Source: Protonemura montana (Eukaryota; Arthropoda; Insecta; Plecoptera; Nemouridae). Taken from it: a stretch of 64,000 nt of DNA. The stretch covers positions 16,583,076 through 16,647,075 of the forward strand of contig OX387604.1 of NCBI GenBank assembly GCA_947568835.1, read 5' to 3'. The notes beneath the pieces were generated by a model. It saw only the letters and a list, made by a program, of their open reading frames with translations, did not search any database and was not told the DNA's origin. This document shows, piece after piece, positions 25,351 through 37,658 of the stretch. A program made the position numbers and the translations under genes. Within the stretch, counting starts at the first letter, position 1, and each line of letters starts with the position of its first letter.

Positions 25351-26830
25351 TCATTGAAGCGTTTCTTCGTCGGCATTGTCGATCATGTCACTATAGGCAT
25401 TGTAGCATTCCCTATCACACCTGCATACGTCGATGCATCCAATTCCATTGCTATTGCACGTGCAAGTGGGGTTTATGCTGCAGGATTTCTTGGACTTGAT
25501 TGAAATTTTGCAACGTTTCCATGGCTGTTTGACCCTCGAAATATACAGGTAAGACGAACTTTCTGCCCAGGCTCTGACACCAGCCACTGTCTTCGGGACC
25601 TATCACCACAAATATTAAAAATAATAATAAGAAGAAGAAAAATAGAGACGACATTTAAATTCTAGTTCAAAAACCTCTGATAGCTTTGAATATTACTTTG
25701 GCAAACTTAAGCCACATTTTTGGAAATTGCACGTGCGAGTTTACCTAAGTGCTACATTGCCATGCAGCTCGTCGAAGGTGCTGATGAAATGCCCCTTCGC
25801 TCGGGAGTATTTTGGCAATTGAGATAGGTCGCGACACTGATATCTTAAAACGCAGCGCATTTAGCGAGTAATGATACTGTCGGAATTTCTTGTTTGTATC
25901 GTACAATTTAACCACCAAACTTCGAGCAGTGCTCACCTTTTCCAAAATGTCTGAAAAATTGGCCAAAAGTGACAACTCGTCTCGGGTCATTTTATTCAGT
26001 TGACGCCAGATCCTGTTTTTACCGATTCCGAAAAACGTTTAAAACAGTGTCACAGCCGGACAGTGCATGGGGCTGCAGGTAAAGCGATGCTTATTGGGAG
26101 CCCAATTTTCAATGCAATTTCGTGTACAGGAATGAACCGATGTGCATAGGTGCTTTTCCCGACTGATCCCGTTTTTGCTGATATAACAGCCCAATAGAAA
26201 GAAAATCTGAGCACATGATGCCTGGGAGGTTTCCTGTGCAATAGTGGAATGAGATGGTTTGGTCTTTGCTGTTGCTAATTAGTTTATTGTGTATTAAATA
26301 CTTGTAGGTGACACGAACTTGCCACTTAAGTGTCTACACCCTCAGCAATGAGGAATTCCCTGTATTTTTCGCAAACGTTGGGAATTGGTATAATTTTCCA
26401 TCTCCTCATTTTATCCGAAATAAACGCTTGTGTGTTGACAGCAGCGCGATCGTATTGTGAGACGGTTTGGACCTTTTTACATGCCTCTATGCTGTTAGCA
26501 CTCAGATATTTCGACAAACAATCTGCATGGTAGCTGGCGTTTACCTCAAAGAGGGAACCGAATGTCATTCGATTTAAAATTACCTCGTCATTTCTCTCTT
26601 TGGTTGCTTTCAATACATTTTCCCTAAGAGACTCCGGATTCATGTCAACGAGAGAAACTTTACGTCCTGTCTTGTTTGTATCTCTTAATTGATGGATAAT
26701 GAAACGGTATATGCTCCAGTCAAACTCTGGCATTGTTGAACGCGATACCCGTTTGTTTGGGGGTGGTGTTTCACCTCTGTTTAAGTTAGGGGACTCGAGC
26801 CTACGTTTTTTGCCATGTCAATATTTTTTT
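25351..26830 (-). pseudogene. Broken transposon protein (Cys-rich-tail family), minus strand
   Basis: Pieces in several frames line up, in order, with a large family of uncharacterised transposon-like proteins of invertebrates. First comes a basic N-terminal part (HGKKRRLESPNLNRGE, PPPNKRVSRSTMPEFDWS) running into a frame that ends at 26326. Next is SRPISIAKILPSEGAFHQHL (25745-25990), like the 'LPPT.. AL.QH..RA.YQ..' block of that family. Then come PEDSGWCQSLGRKFVLPV (about 25560-25620) and a Cys-rich tail with CTCNSNGIGCIDVCRCDREC (25351-25587). Stops and frameshifts separate them, and the central catalytic part seems deleted. Family recognition is from memory of motifs; the superfamily (Academ or other) is an inference. 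Confidence 0.6.
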
Positions 26831-27708
26831 TGTTGGTGTACTGCTCTCTGCAACTTCCTTGCCTTGATATTTGTAAGGAAAAATTTGATACCCTTTCTTG
26901 CTTGCTTGATTTATTGTTCTTGCAATATCATTGTCTTTTGCTTATTAGACCCTTTTCTGTTATATTAGGAACATTCTCGCTGGTTAGGAACGCTAACTGA
27001 AAAAAATTTCCAATACCTGTGGTGGAAATTATTTTTCTAGATTCTGTTGTGGAGGGTTCGCAGCTATCTCCTGTTTTCTCTGCTAAGTGAAAATAGTGAA
27101 TAAAATTAACTGTCATGTTAACATGGATCTAGTATGAGGAAGCATGCATTACTACATACCCATACGTATTGCTAGTTATTCCGTTTTGTAGGCGATCTTT
27201 TCACTTGCACAAATAAACAAAATCATTGCTGAGTAACTAGTGAATTAGTGAGTAAACAAGTGAGTTTACGCGCATTTTATTTATCTTCATGCCATTTGCA
27301 TTCCATATATTTGGGAGAATTTTCAGAAATTATCAATAATATTCGTCGTCCTGCTTTGAAAGTGAGTAGGAAACTAACTGGCAAGCCAGCAAACTAACCC
27401 TGCAAGCCATCGAAACCCATGTCAAGTGGATATACCTCGACAAATCTGTTAGTCTTCTTGAAAATCATTATCTCGGATTCTGTAGATCCTCAAACCTCTG
27501 CACGTGGTTAAAACAGAGCAAGGTATGGTTGATATATTCGAATATATAACTTTTTTTTTTATGTAAAAATCAAGAAACAGACCAAATTTACAGACAAAAA
27601 ACAAAAAGCCTCGAATTTTAGGTAAATAATATGAAATCAAGTGCGGACCTAACGTAGTATCAAAGAGCCTGCGCACTCAACGCTAGTATGTCATTCAAAG
27701 CACCCTAC

Positions 27709-28277
27709 GCATGCTATTTACCAGCCAGCCGCACGGCTTATCGGCGCTTGGCAGCGCGCCAAGAGTTACCTCTCGTAGGGAAAAGCAAAAATCTCAGTTG
27801 TGAACTTGACGTGTTCAAAAAGTTAGATCTGCAGTCTTGTAGACAATGAATTGAGCTATCTTTACAAACTCGTTTAATAACATTCGGCCAATATTTAGTC
27901 CCGTGGCATTAAGTGAAAAGTGGTATATTTTTTTTTTGCGTTTTTTTAGCTACTTTTTGGCTCATGTCATAGGTTAGTAAAAACTTTTTGATGTTTTTTA
28001 AAAACGGTATCGATATAACGTATTAATGCCTAGGCTTCTGCGGAAACTAGACGTTTATAAATTCAAAAATGACATACTTATTAAACTTTTAAGTAATTTT
28101 CATTTTTTAAGAAATTTTGACTTTGATAATTTTTTTGAATGTCTTCCGATGAAAATTTTTTGTCCGGGTTTGTGACAATAGTTGTGTCATGGTGTTATGC
28201 ACATAATATCAAAATTTCAGCTTTATATAACACCGAATACGGACACGCCCCTTTTTGCCGTCGATATTCCTAGACTA
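27709..28277 (-). repeat. Right terminal inverted repeat of DNA transposon
   Basis: Pairs with 24731-25309. Within it a poly-T run is slightly longer than the poly-A run of the left arm, and the terminal 17 bp (tcgatattcctagacta) mirror the left end. Confidence 0.95.
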
Positions 28278-28280
28278 TTA

Positions 28281-29799
28281 AGCTTCGACATCGGCATAGA
28301 ATTAATCTTAATATGTACACCCCCGGAACGATATTCACACAATCCTAGACTTACTCATCAATTGAAGTGCCGCTAAAACCTCTCACAGAGGAGTTGCTTG
28401 CGTATAACAGAAAGGCTTGCCGGGCTTGCTTGAGGGGTGGGGTCTTGAATCAGTCATTACTTTTTAATCCCAGACTTGCAGGCATCGCTCGAAAGGTGAC
28501 TTAGTGGCAAGAGTATATTTTGGAATCACTCAAATATCCATCTTAAAACACGTGCTGGCGGGCTAATGAAATGAGAGCTCACTGCGAAGAGCCTTTTCCT
28601 CCCCAGGTCCCTCCCCACCCCCTACCAACGTAAACGTTCAAGAACTCGTGCAATATCTGTGTGCCGCTGTCACCATAGTATAAAGGCAGGCGGATGTCTA
28701 CGAAAGCAATAACACGTTATGCTAGACAAAAAGCAATACGAAACTGCGATTTCTTATGGGGCCAGAACACATTATAATTTATAATGGTTTAAAATGGTCG
28801 AATATGAACGGTTCGTCTGGCGAAACGGCTAGCCTGGATAAATTCACATGTTATGTCACGTGACGACGTTTCTGTTAGTACTTGTTAGTTACTTGCTTGC
28901 AGGCAAAGATGCAGGTTCTATGCATCAGAGAAACATTACACATGACTGAACAGAGAATTACACAATAGAGCATTTCTGCAAATTGTAGCAAAGAGTTTCA
29001 TGAATAAACTGAATGTTTGCGTTGTGGCGTGCAACACGAAACAAAACAGTACAACGAATCTTGCTAAGAAAGCCATGAATCAATTTAAGATTTGCATCAA
29101 ATAATTGTTCTCATTCAGAACCTCGAATGAAATAAGGCTACCTGTTTGCACATGAATGATAAAAATACCGAGTGGCGACCCACATGGCATCCCAGCATCC
29201 CAGCAGCTTCCCAGGAGCATCCCATCAGCATCTCATCTCTACAGCAGAGCGTCAAATGGGCCGGGTTAGGACTCTTACATTGCAATTCTCCCAGCAGACT
29301 CACTATTGTATCAGCCAATACAAAGACGGAACATGGTACGTAAACAGTCGTGAAAAAAATTCATACAGCGTGAGCGAAGTAAATTACCTATCTTAGCGTG
29401 AATTTCCTCCTTGATCCTGTCTTAGAATCACGTGACTGTATAGCTAGCGTTAATCTAAATTTAAATAATCAAGAAACTATTGCATGTCGTAATGATTTGT
29501 ATCCTTTAAGCTAGAATCTTGTGCTGTCAGCCCTTTTATAACTGATGAAGAAAAATGACCCAACTTCTTTAGTATGTCTTGGATTTATTTCTTATTGCGA
29601 AGATCGCTGTGTACAGGATCTTTTAGGTGTGGGCCGCGAGCCGAGGGTTGAGGATCTTCTGATCTGTAGCTCTGTCCTCGTTGTTAAAATATTTATATCT
29701 TTTCCATTGCCCTTAATGCTTATTCTGCTTGGATTTGCGTAGCAAGAAATTCCAACCTTTCAACTCTTACCTTCCATTAAAATGCTGCAAGCTTAATGT

Positions 29800-29800
<1 letters not shown>
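28281..29800. other. Non-coding stretch, no gene recognised
   Basis: A short direct repeat of catcccagcag-type units lies at 29187-29235. Frames up to 74 codons lack motifs. Confidence 0.5.

Positions 29801-29834
<34 letters not shown>
29801..29834. repeat. (AT)n microsatellite
   Basis: About 15 uninterrupted AT dinucleotides after tatac. Confidence 0.95.
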
Positions 29835-29837
<3 letters not shown>

Positions 29838-30486
29838 AAATCGTATACTGGCATAAAACTATTTGAAAATGTCTTATTACTCGCCTGAAGGTACAACGGG
29901 CTCTTCAAGCTTTCTTATAGTTCTTGAGTAAATGTATGTATTGAATTTCCTTTCCTCTAAGGGAGATAATCAAAGATTCACCGCTGCCACCTTTATATTA
30001 GTTCGTGAATACGACCAGAACAGAAATGAGCTCAAGGTACTGCGACCATGAAAAACATTGCCAAGCGTCTCTCTATTTCCATCGAGTCATGTCACGCGTG
30101 AATTCATGGCTCACGCGTGCATCCCGATGCAACCGAGTTAGCCACGTCGATAAGTCAGTAACAGATGAACAAATACGCCATTAAAATGCGATCAATGAGT
30201 CGAATCCAGACTCGGGAACGTTCAGAAGTGGACATATCAAGGCAGCGACTATATTTAGTAGTGGTGATTGAGGAGTTGCGCCAAATTAAAACCCCGTCAC
30301 CGTCAGTGAAACTTACTTGCTCGTTTCTCCATTCACTTTCTAGTTTCTCGAGTCCCTCCAATGCACAGGTGCATACTTTGCGTCGAGTAGGCGTCGAGAG
30401 CGTCGGTCTGAGGAACTAGGTTTGGCAGACGCGTATCACGCAAAGGCAGGTCACGATTCTCAGTGCATGCTTGCGTATAACGACGA

Positions 30487-30520
30487 GGCGGCGGCGGCGG
30501 TGGCGGCGGCGGCGGCGGCA
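30487..30520. repeat. (GGC)n microsatellite
   Basis: About 11 ggc units with one tgg interruption. On the minus strand it reads as polyproline; no coding context supports translation. Confidence 0.9.
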
Positions 30521-33500
30521 TATTTTATATTCATAGCATACCTTCAGAGTGGCAGAAGCGGCATGTCTATGTCAATGCAGAATAAACAGTAGGGTTACCT
30601 GGTGAAGGATGCTCAATGTTTTGTCCCTGCATGTTTCAAAGAGCATGAGGGCGATCACGACGACGTCGGCGTCGACACAGCAGCGTCGACACAGCAGCGT
30701 CGGCACTTGCACGTGCATTTTCAATGCGTACGCTGAAGCTGAAGCACATGCACTTTGATCAGCACCAGCAATGAAGCACTTCTTTCAAAGGTAAGCTACA
30801 TTATAACGAGACTGTGATGCTGATGACAAAAGGCAAGAGTCCCGTGCCAGCGAGCATGTACGGCATTTAACGAGTACTTTCGTGGCACAGAGGCTGTAGG
30901 CACGCGGCTTGAGGCTAGCAGGTAGGTACTTGATACAGATCCTCCTTTCCGTGCCGTTGCACCACAGGCAATACAAACACTTCATCATTCATCTGAAACA
31001 AGTGGTATGCTGGCAGAAGCTGTGTAAGCTGGAGCTTTTTTATGTAATGACCGTGTGTTTCTTTTATTGGGGATAAGATCTGTATATTATATATGTATCA
31101 AGTGTGCTTCAAGAAAGCTAAAAACTTGAAAGCACGTGAGGAAGACAAGTTGTCACTCACCAAAAATGAGGAGGTGAAATCTAGTCACGCGGTTTCTTGA
31201 CAAGGGATTGACTCTACACATATTTAAAAAAAGATTTTTTGAACACACCTGGAGTGATTGGAAAATTTCTATTCGTCACTCTTAGAAGAAACGACAGAAA
31301 GGAAGTCATTCTTGTTATTGGAAACAATCAGCGAAGTCATAAGTGAGCAAAGCGGGTCCAATAACAACACATTAATTGGTGGGGACTGTATTTTTAAAGA
31401 TTATTAGAGGCACAAGAGGAACAGGTGATCGAGATCATTGAGTTGGGACCTTTGCCAAGCCCCATTCAACTCCTTCCCACAAAATAATATATAAACAAAC
31501 TTAACGTCAGCACGTTCAAGAAAGTCTCGGCGTTGAAAACCCTAGGGTAAGATTTCTGCCTCAACTTCTTTCCAAGCTGGATGAACCCATCAATTTTCTT
31601 CCCCTTCTGAGCGAGAGCTTTATTTTTCTTGTTTATTATAGTTTCTATTTTTCGCTTGTACTCAATTAGTCAAACGGTTAAATGTACTCTAATTTAAGCA
31701 AATTTTTCAGGAGCTTTCGAAATTTCTTGGCCCGATGAAAAAGTTTGAAATCTAGCAGTAGACCACCCTAAGACGTAACGTCACGGAGATAGCGTAATGC
31801 AGTTATGCTGTTTTTTCGCAGAAGAATATTTCATCATTTCTTGAGAAGGGCCGTGTTTAAACGAGCAACGTCTTACCTAATAATTGATTCAATAAAGATT
31901 TGCAAATCACACATTTATTTGTGCATCGCTTGTATGTTTCATGCGACATCGTAGGCCCTTCTCTTACTTACTCCTTAATTTTTTCAACGCTTTAATTACA
32001 TCATTGAGACGTAGCATTTATTTGCAATTACGTTGAAAGTTGAAAAGTGTAAACCGACTAAGATATGTAATAAACCATTTTGCAGCTTGCAAGAAATGCG
32101 CGAGGAATATTGGGGTGGGCAAAGAGAAAAGACAAACACATTTAGGAAGGGGGGGAGGGGGGGCTTGAGGTGGGTGATGAGGCTGGGTATGAAGTTTGGG
32201 TGGGTTACGAAGACAACAAGTGAGTAAATGGGGAAGGGGAGGATTGGAAGGAAAACGTGATTTTGGAGACAAACCCCCCTAAAAACCAGAAAAAAACCCA
32301 AGTTTTTCAGATTTAAAGCAATGGTCCGAACTTCGGAAGGTTATGACGTCAGATACACTTTTTTGAGAAGGGGATAATACATTTTTATGGTTGTAGTTTG
32401 TCGAGATTTGATTAACACAATCACACCCCATATCGGGGGGAAGGCTTAATCAATTCTTGCCCCATATATTTTGTAAATTCGTGTAGTACCTCATCGTGAT
32501 ATTCTTCTACTCTCTTATATTCTTAAAAAATAAGGGTAGGCAAGAAAATGATATGGTGTGCTGCCTCCTAGTTCATTCCATCCACGGTGTCGCCACTGTA
32601 TAGTCCTCACCAAATCCCATAATATTTCTTCCAAGAAGTTCTTTGCTTGAGATGAGATCTATAGGGGGCTGCATTTTCTACATATATGCTTCAATTCCCA
32701 AGTGCAATTCAAGAATGAATTGAACTCCCAAGGAAAACTTTTCGACATTTCAAACTTCCAGGGATTCACTTTTTTTTCCTTCTTTTTATTTTTACTCACA
32801 CATAGAAATGGTAATCGTTACCGAAGAAGTAAACGTTCAGACATAATCTTGTGAAGATTTATCTGTACAGTTCGGCATATTATATCAAATATACTAATAT
32901 GATTTGAATCAGATCAAATTAGAATTTGACTTGCAAAATGTCTCGATAATATATGCACCCTTATGTTGCTTGTAACTCCATTAGCCCTCAGGTGTAACAA
33001 CAATTGGCGCTCTATGCTAGCTCACATACTAAGTAATAAGGCTTGTATTGGGGCGGGAACGCTAGGGGGTAAGGGGAAGAGGGCGACGAATAATGTATAG
33101 CAGGGGCATAAGCAAGGAAAGACGAAGGCCTAGCTTTTACAGAGCAGCTCCCGTGAGATTTCCAGTTTACAAAATACACGAGTGGACTGCATTATTTACA
33201 AATGCACTCATTGAGTAGGGGTTACTTTTCACACATTTACTCTAACGCCTATTTAATTAGACACAGAAGGTACAGAAAACTAAATAGATGTGTGTATTTT
33301 TCTACAACTAAATCTAATCCCAAACTAAATCTTATCCCAGGATTTTTAAAGGTCGCTAGACTGGAATTCATTTTTAAATCGGTTCTGTGGATTCTCAATA
33401 TTAAATGTATTATAGTACTTGCATAGTACGAGGAAAACATTTCTATCTTTTAACGAGTCAAAATTGAATACGAATGCTGTTATAGATGTCAATTTCATAT

Positions 33501-33950
33501 TTCTATTCATATCAAAAGCTTGTCGAGCGATTAGGAAAATTGGAAGGGTTGGAAAATGTGTCTGCAGGAAAGTAGCAGACGAGATCGTTAAAATATATAC
33601 AATGCTCTTTATTTTAAACCAATATAGGACTTACATATTAAGGATAGGAAGACTTTCAAATATATTGCTAACAGAAAACAATCTTTCTGATTTAAGTGAT
33701 ATGCTTCCAGTAAACCAGATCCACATGAATAATACACATTCAATTCTTTTCAAATCTCAGTAAAATAGCTCAGAGGAAAACAATAATTTCAGTAAAATAT
33801 TTATCCCTAGTAGTTATCTTGCATAATCTTAGGTCACTAAACAACCAAATGTCGAAAATTAGGTAATGCAAACATTCTTCTGTAAGGAATTAATTCGCCA
33901 AAATGCTGTCTGCACACTTAATCTAATGTGCGGTGAGTGGAATAAAGCTG
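30521..33950. other. Non-coding stretch with a G-rich tract
   Basis: No gene is recognised. A duplicated cgtcgacacagcag unit lies at about 30670-30700. A strongly G-rich, quadruplex-prone run lies at about 32143-32205. The frame at 33419-33763 (114 codons, first codon not ATG) has no motif. Confidence 0.45.
32143..32205 (+). other. G-quadruplex-prone G-rich tract
   Basis: Two runs of seven G (aaggggggga then ggggggg) are followed by gggtg and ggctggg. The complementary strand is C-rich and gives proline-rich frames. Function is unknown. Confidence 0.5.
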
Positions 33951-33952
33951 TA

Positions 33953-33987
<35 letters not shown>

Positions 33988-33992
33988 GTATA
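33951..33992. repeat. (TA)n microsatellite, interrupted
   Basis: Alternating TA with internal TATGTA and TATACATA; nearly a perfect palindrome about its centre. Confidence 0.9.
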
Positions 33993-34220
33993 CACAAAAT
34001 TTCAAGCTTAAAGCATCAATCAGAATAAGTCTTGAATGTACACCGAATTTATCATTTTGTTTATTCCAACTACTGTGTGTAGTTTAGGAGAAGGATTAAT
34101 TTGTATGTAAATATATGACATGTTACATGATGGGATCGTTGTCTTCTCTGCCTCCACAGCTGAGGATGGCAAATAGGGGAAGAGGAGTTGTTCTGTCATC
34201 CTTATTCCCAAAAAGCAGGC

Positions 34221-34280
34221 CAATCCAAATCCCAATCCAAATCCCAATCCCTATCCCAATCCCAATCCCAATCCCAATCC
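34221..34280. repeat. (CCCAAT)n hexamer array
   Basis: About ten 6-bp units cccaat, with aaatcc and ctatcc variants at the left end. It translates as Gln-Ser repeats, which is not evidence of a gene. Confidence 0.9.
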
Positions 34281-37080
34281 GCCAGCCGCTGTAACCTTAC
34301 CTATCTAGTCAGCTATGAAGCATTCATCTTGAATGCTCAGGTTTGTCAATGCCACTTATTGTTATTCCAAAAATAAATTGTGGAATTCATTAGATGTTCG
34401 CATAAGCAATGCTAGTGCCAAAAATGCTTGTCATCTCCTCGCTTATTAAAACGTGAAGGAATGTACAGGAAATGCTGGCCATATAAAAGCACCTTCTATC
34501 TATTTCTTATCTCATTTCTTTGTATCAAATATTAAAACAAATTTGATTTGTTTTGGATTAACTGAGTAACGTTTTGTTTCTAATTGAAGATTTTTTTTTT
34601 TGCAAATAGGTTTCGAATAAGTTGACTTATACTTCCGGGTTTAATAAAACAGTTTCCATAAATAAATAAAGTTATGCAATTTTGAAACTAGCTGCTGAGA
34701 AACCGTTATTTAAATACTTTTTAAAAATGTACATGTCTTTTGAAAGCATATGTGGATAAGCTTTTGTAACATATGTTGGGGAGCTCTAATTACGCTCCAG
34801 CCGAGATAGATAATAGAAATTGTGTGACCTTGTAAATAAAATGTTTTTATTTCGAAGGAGGTTTTGACAAGATGGTTAGTCGCCTTGACCGAGCACCTGT
34901 GAACCAAATTTGGACACAGCTCACGAAAAGGAAACGGACAAAAAATATTCCGGATGAATTTTGATTAATCAGTTCTTTATGAAAAAGCCGTGGCTTATCT
35001 AAAATCCTCGCCGAAAGCATTTAAAGCGGAAGCAAGTAGAAGTGGCAAGTATCACAGAAATCTTGTTCCTGGAAATGTCAGTCGCCATTTCTCGCAAAGG
35101 GCCTTTAAAGAAGATGCTTACAAGCTTCCAGTTGATCTAAACGATTACCTGTGTCACTTGTCTTGTTTTATTTTTTTTTAATGTCTTCCAATATAATGCT
35201 CATATTCTGCTTCAGCTTCGTTTGTTCGGTTCAGAAAGATCATTTTATTACAGTTTTAACTCTCCAATGATTGGCATTTGCAATATGTACCTCCCTGAAA
35301 AGCTGGTTGCTAAACGGATACCCCCCTTCCACTCCAAGTCTGGTCCTATATTCCAAGACAGAGAAAAAATGGTTTCTTTGTAGTTTTTTGAAAGCTACTT
35401 TCCAAAATCAGTATTTAACGCTTAGTTTGACTGTTTTCTATCGACATCGCAAGTTGTCAAAGATATTGTGAGCCAGTGCTGGCAAACAGCTTGGCTATGA
35501 TTAGCTGAGATATGCATCTTTAATACATACATTTTATTTTTAAATATTAACCAGGTAATTATATGTTTATATCCACATAGTACGTAGCATTGAAGATCGA
35601 GTTAGGTGGAGGTGCCTGATTTCCACTATGGCACCTCCACATTTTAAAGCTGCTGCTTAAAAAGCACTTTAAACAAATCTTTGAGATCATTCATGATAAT
35701 TTACAGATTAACAAATTAATTAATCACCTTTATTTTTTAATGAGTTTTGTTCACATCAACGATTAATATCCGTAATAGAAGTTGGAGAAAATATATTACC
35801 GCAAAAGATATTTGAGTAAAAAGAGACGCTTTGATCAAAATTATATGCCGTGTAAATTTCAAGTTATAAATATCTTTATTAGATAACTAAATCGTTATAA
35901 AAGTGTCCATAAAAAGCTTGCAAATGTGAAGCCATGTTCGATTAGAGGGAGAGAGATAGTAGTGTTCTGGTGAAGTCATGCATGACATTACGATGACCTC
36001 TCCCTTCTAACAAGCTATGGGTCACTCAGCCTCAACCAAGACGGAAAAAAAGCAACCTTGGCTAAAGGGTCTTATCTCAATATTATTTTATTGAGCTTTC
36101 AAACAGAAAATCATGTGCGCAAATGAAATTCCAAATATCTCTCTCCACGTTTTTTTTTTTCTCTTTTATTTATGTGTACATGGAAGACCATCTTACATAG
36201 TCAAAGACGACGCCATATAAACTCGCCAAGAAGTAATTTATTTCTTTGGAATAGAACATCGCTTGGCATCTGTAGGACACGTTTTCCAAATGTAACATCA
36301 GTGTAAATGTAATTGTAATGTAAAACAATTACTTGGAGATTGTAAGTCTGCTCGATGCTGTAGACGTCCGATCACAGCGTAGTTATTGGACAAATATGCT
36401 ACAACTCAGATTTATATAAGTGACCCAGATCCTTTTTCTATGCAAATCCCGGCCTTGTAGCAGAGAGCACAATCGGTCGTCTCGAACATATTTCCATGAG
36501 CTAGCCAAAATTGCATCATAACGTATTTTTAAGAGAGATCCCCTTTCTTTTATCGATTTTTTTTTCACAAGATCCAATTTTGTTTCAAATACACATACCA
36601 TTATCCTTTCACATTATCTCATTTAAAAGAAAAAAAAAATCAATAAAATGCCTGTGACACGAAAATTGGTTTTCTTTCGATATAAAAGTTCTCGTCTGCA
36701 TTCGAAATTTCGATAGAATGAATTAATTCCTGTAAAATATTAAATAATCTCCATAAAATAGTGCGATTCGAGTATTTCAATTCCCAGTAACGAGTATTGT
36801 GTGTGCTTTCGAGGAAGCCAAAGTGTTTGGAAAGAAATAAGAAATAAGAAATATTAAATTGCCATATCAGGCGATTTGTGCATTCTTTCTTGTTCCTGCT
36901 CTGCAAAGAGCCAAAGCTGGCTGCGAAGGTCATCGGCAGGGTGGCGACCTTGACTTAAATTCCCCACCTTCCTCGGGACGAAAATATTTTTCTACATGAT
37001 TCTATTTTTGAATTTAAATTCGACGTGCAAATTATATGTTGCGTTTTTTCTTGTGAGGCGACAGCCACTGAACTAAAAAT
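34281..37080. other. Non-coding stretch, no gene recognised
   Basis: AT-rich sequence with poly-T runs (near 34591 and 36150). Short frames lack motifs. Confidence 0.5.
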
Positions 37081-37195
37081 ATAAATGTATGGCGTCTATT
37101 TGAGGAATATTGGCTGGTGGGATAGCTCACTGATCGGAAGAATCCACATTTGGATGGATTTGTTGACTACGCTGGAATATAATTATCTAGGGTTG

Positions 37196-37208
37196 AAGTG
37201 CCTAAACC
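37196..37208. repeat. Target-site duplication of 5S SINE copy 2 (left)
   Basis: The 13-mer aagtgcctaaacc is repeated exactly at 37646-37658. Confidence 0.9.
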
Positions 37209-37645
37209 GAAAGGTTTGGTGTGTTGGAAACACCGGTTCTCGTGAGATCACCGAAAGTAAGCAACACTGCGCTAAGTCAGGTATTGGATGAGTGACCATC
37301 AAACACATGACCAGTTCTGTTTGGGAGAGAGGTTGGAAGGATGAAAGTTAGTAAAGCAACTTCATTCGCTTTGCTTATCAACCTCTCGACAGCATAGATT
37401 TGTGGAGAAATCCTGATGTTCGCGTTGTGCCGTCCTTCGGAAGGGACGTTAAGCCGGTGGTCCCCTTGGTGCTCTTCAACAGGAGTAAGCGACGTGCCGG
37501 CACCGGGTTTCACCTCATCCCTTCTATGTTAGGCTAGGTTCATCATCATCCTCATAATCATCCGCTCATTCACCGACGCTATTAAACCAGGGCCAGTTGT
37601 AAAAGCAGTGCGTCGTTTATCCCCAATAATTATCATCAAGTCACC
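37209..37645 (+). mobile_element. 5S rRNA-derived SINE, full-length copy 2
   Basis: A 437-bp element on the plus strand. The 5S head has caccggttctcgtgagatca, then gaaagtaagcaac (37253-37265) and ttggatgagtgacc (37284-37297), the positions of the 5S internal promoter boxes. The body shares with copy 1 the run gggacgttaagccggtggtc (about 37443-37462), a catcatcatcctcataatc segment and a near-identical 3' end (cgtcgtttatccccaataat). Exact 13-bp duplications bracket it. Substitutions against copy 1 are scattered, so both are old and probably silent. The partner LINE is not in this window. Confidence 0.93.
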
Positions 37646-37658
37646 AAGTGCCTAAACC
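37646..37658. repeat. Target-site duplication of 5S SINE copy 2 (right)
   Basis: Exact second copy of aagtgcctaaacc, at the 3' end of the SINE. Confidence 0.9.

Larger units (their letters stand above)
24731..28277 (-). mobile_element. Decayed DNA transposon with ~570-bp terminal inverted repeats
   Basis: The two ends are long inverted repeats (24731-25309 and 27709-28277). Both termini carry tagtctaggaatatcga, a short unmatched spacer, and then a near-continuous match from tattcggtgttatataaag inward to aaatagcatgc. TTA at 24728-24730 and 28278-28280 is a candidate 3-bp target duplication. The 2.4-kb interior holds a broken minus-strand coding region related to transposon-like proteins with a Cys-rich tail. 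The length (3.5 kb) is short for an autonomous element of that sort, and several frame breaks show it is dead. A 3-bp TTA duplication is known for PIF/Harbinger, and 3-4 bp for Academ. I favour neither firmly. Confidence 0.93.

Noticed and set aside
30316-30361. Minus-strand frame LEGLEKLESEWRNEQ ending at a gtaagt donor
   Set aside because: It looks exon-like, but no ATG or convincing acceptor precedes it and there is no family match; probably chance.
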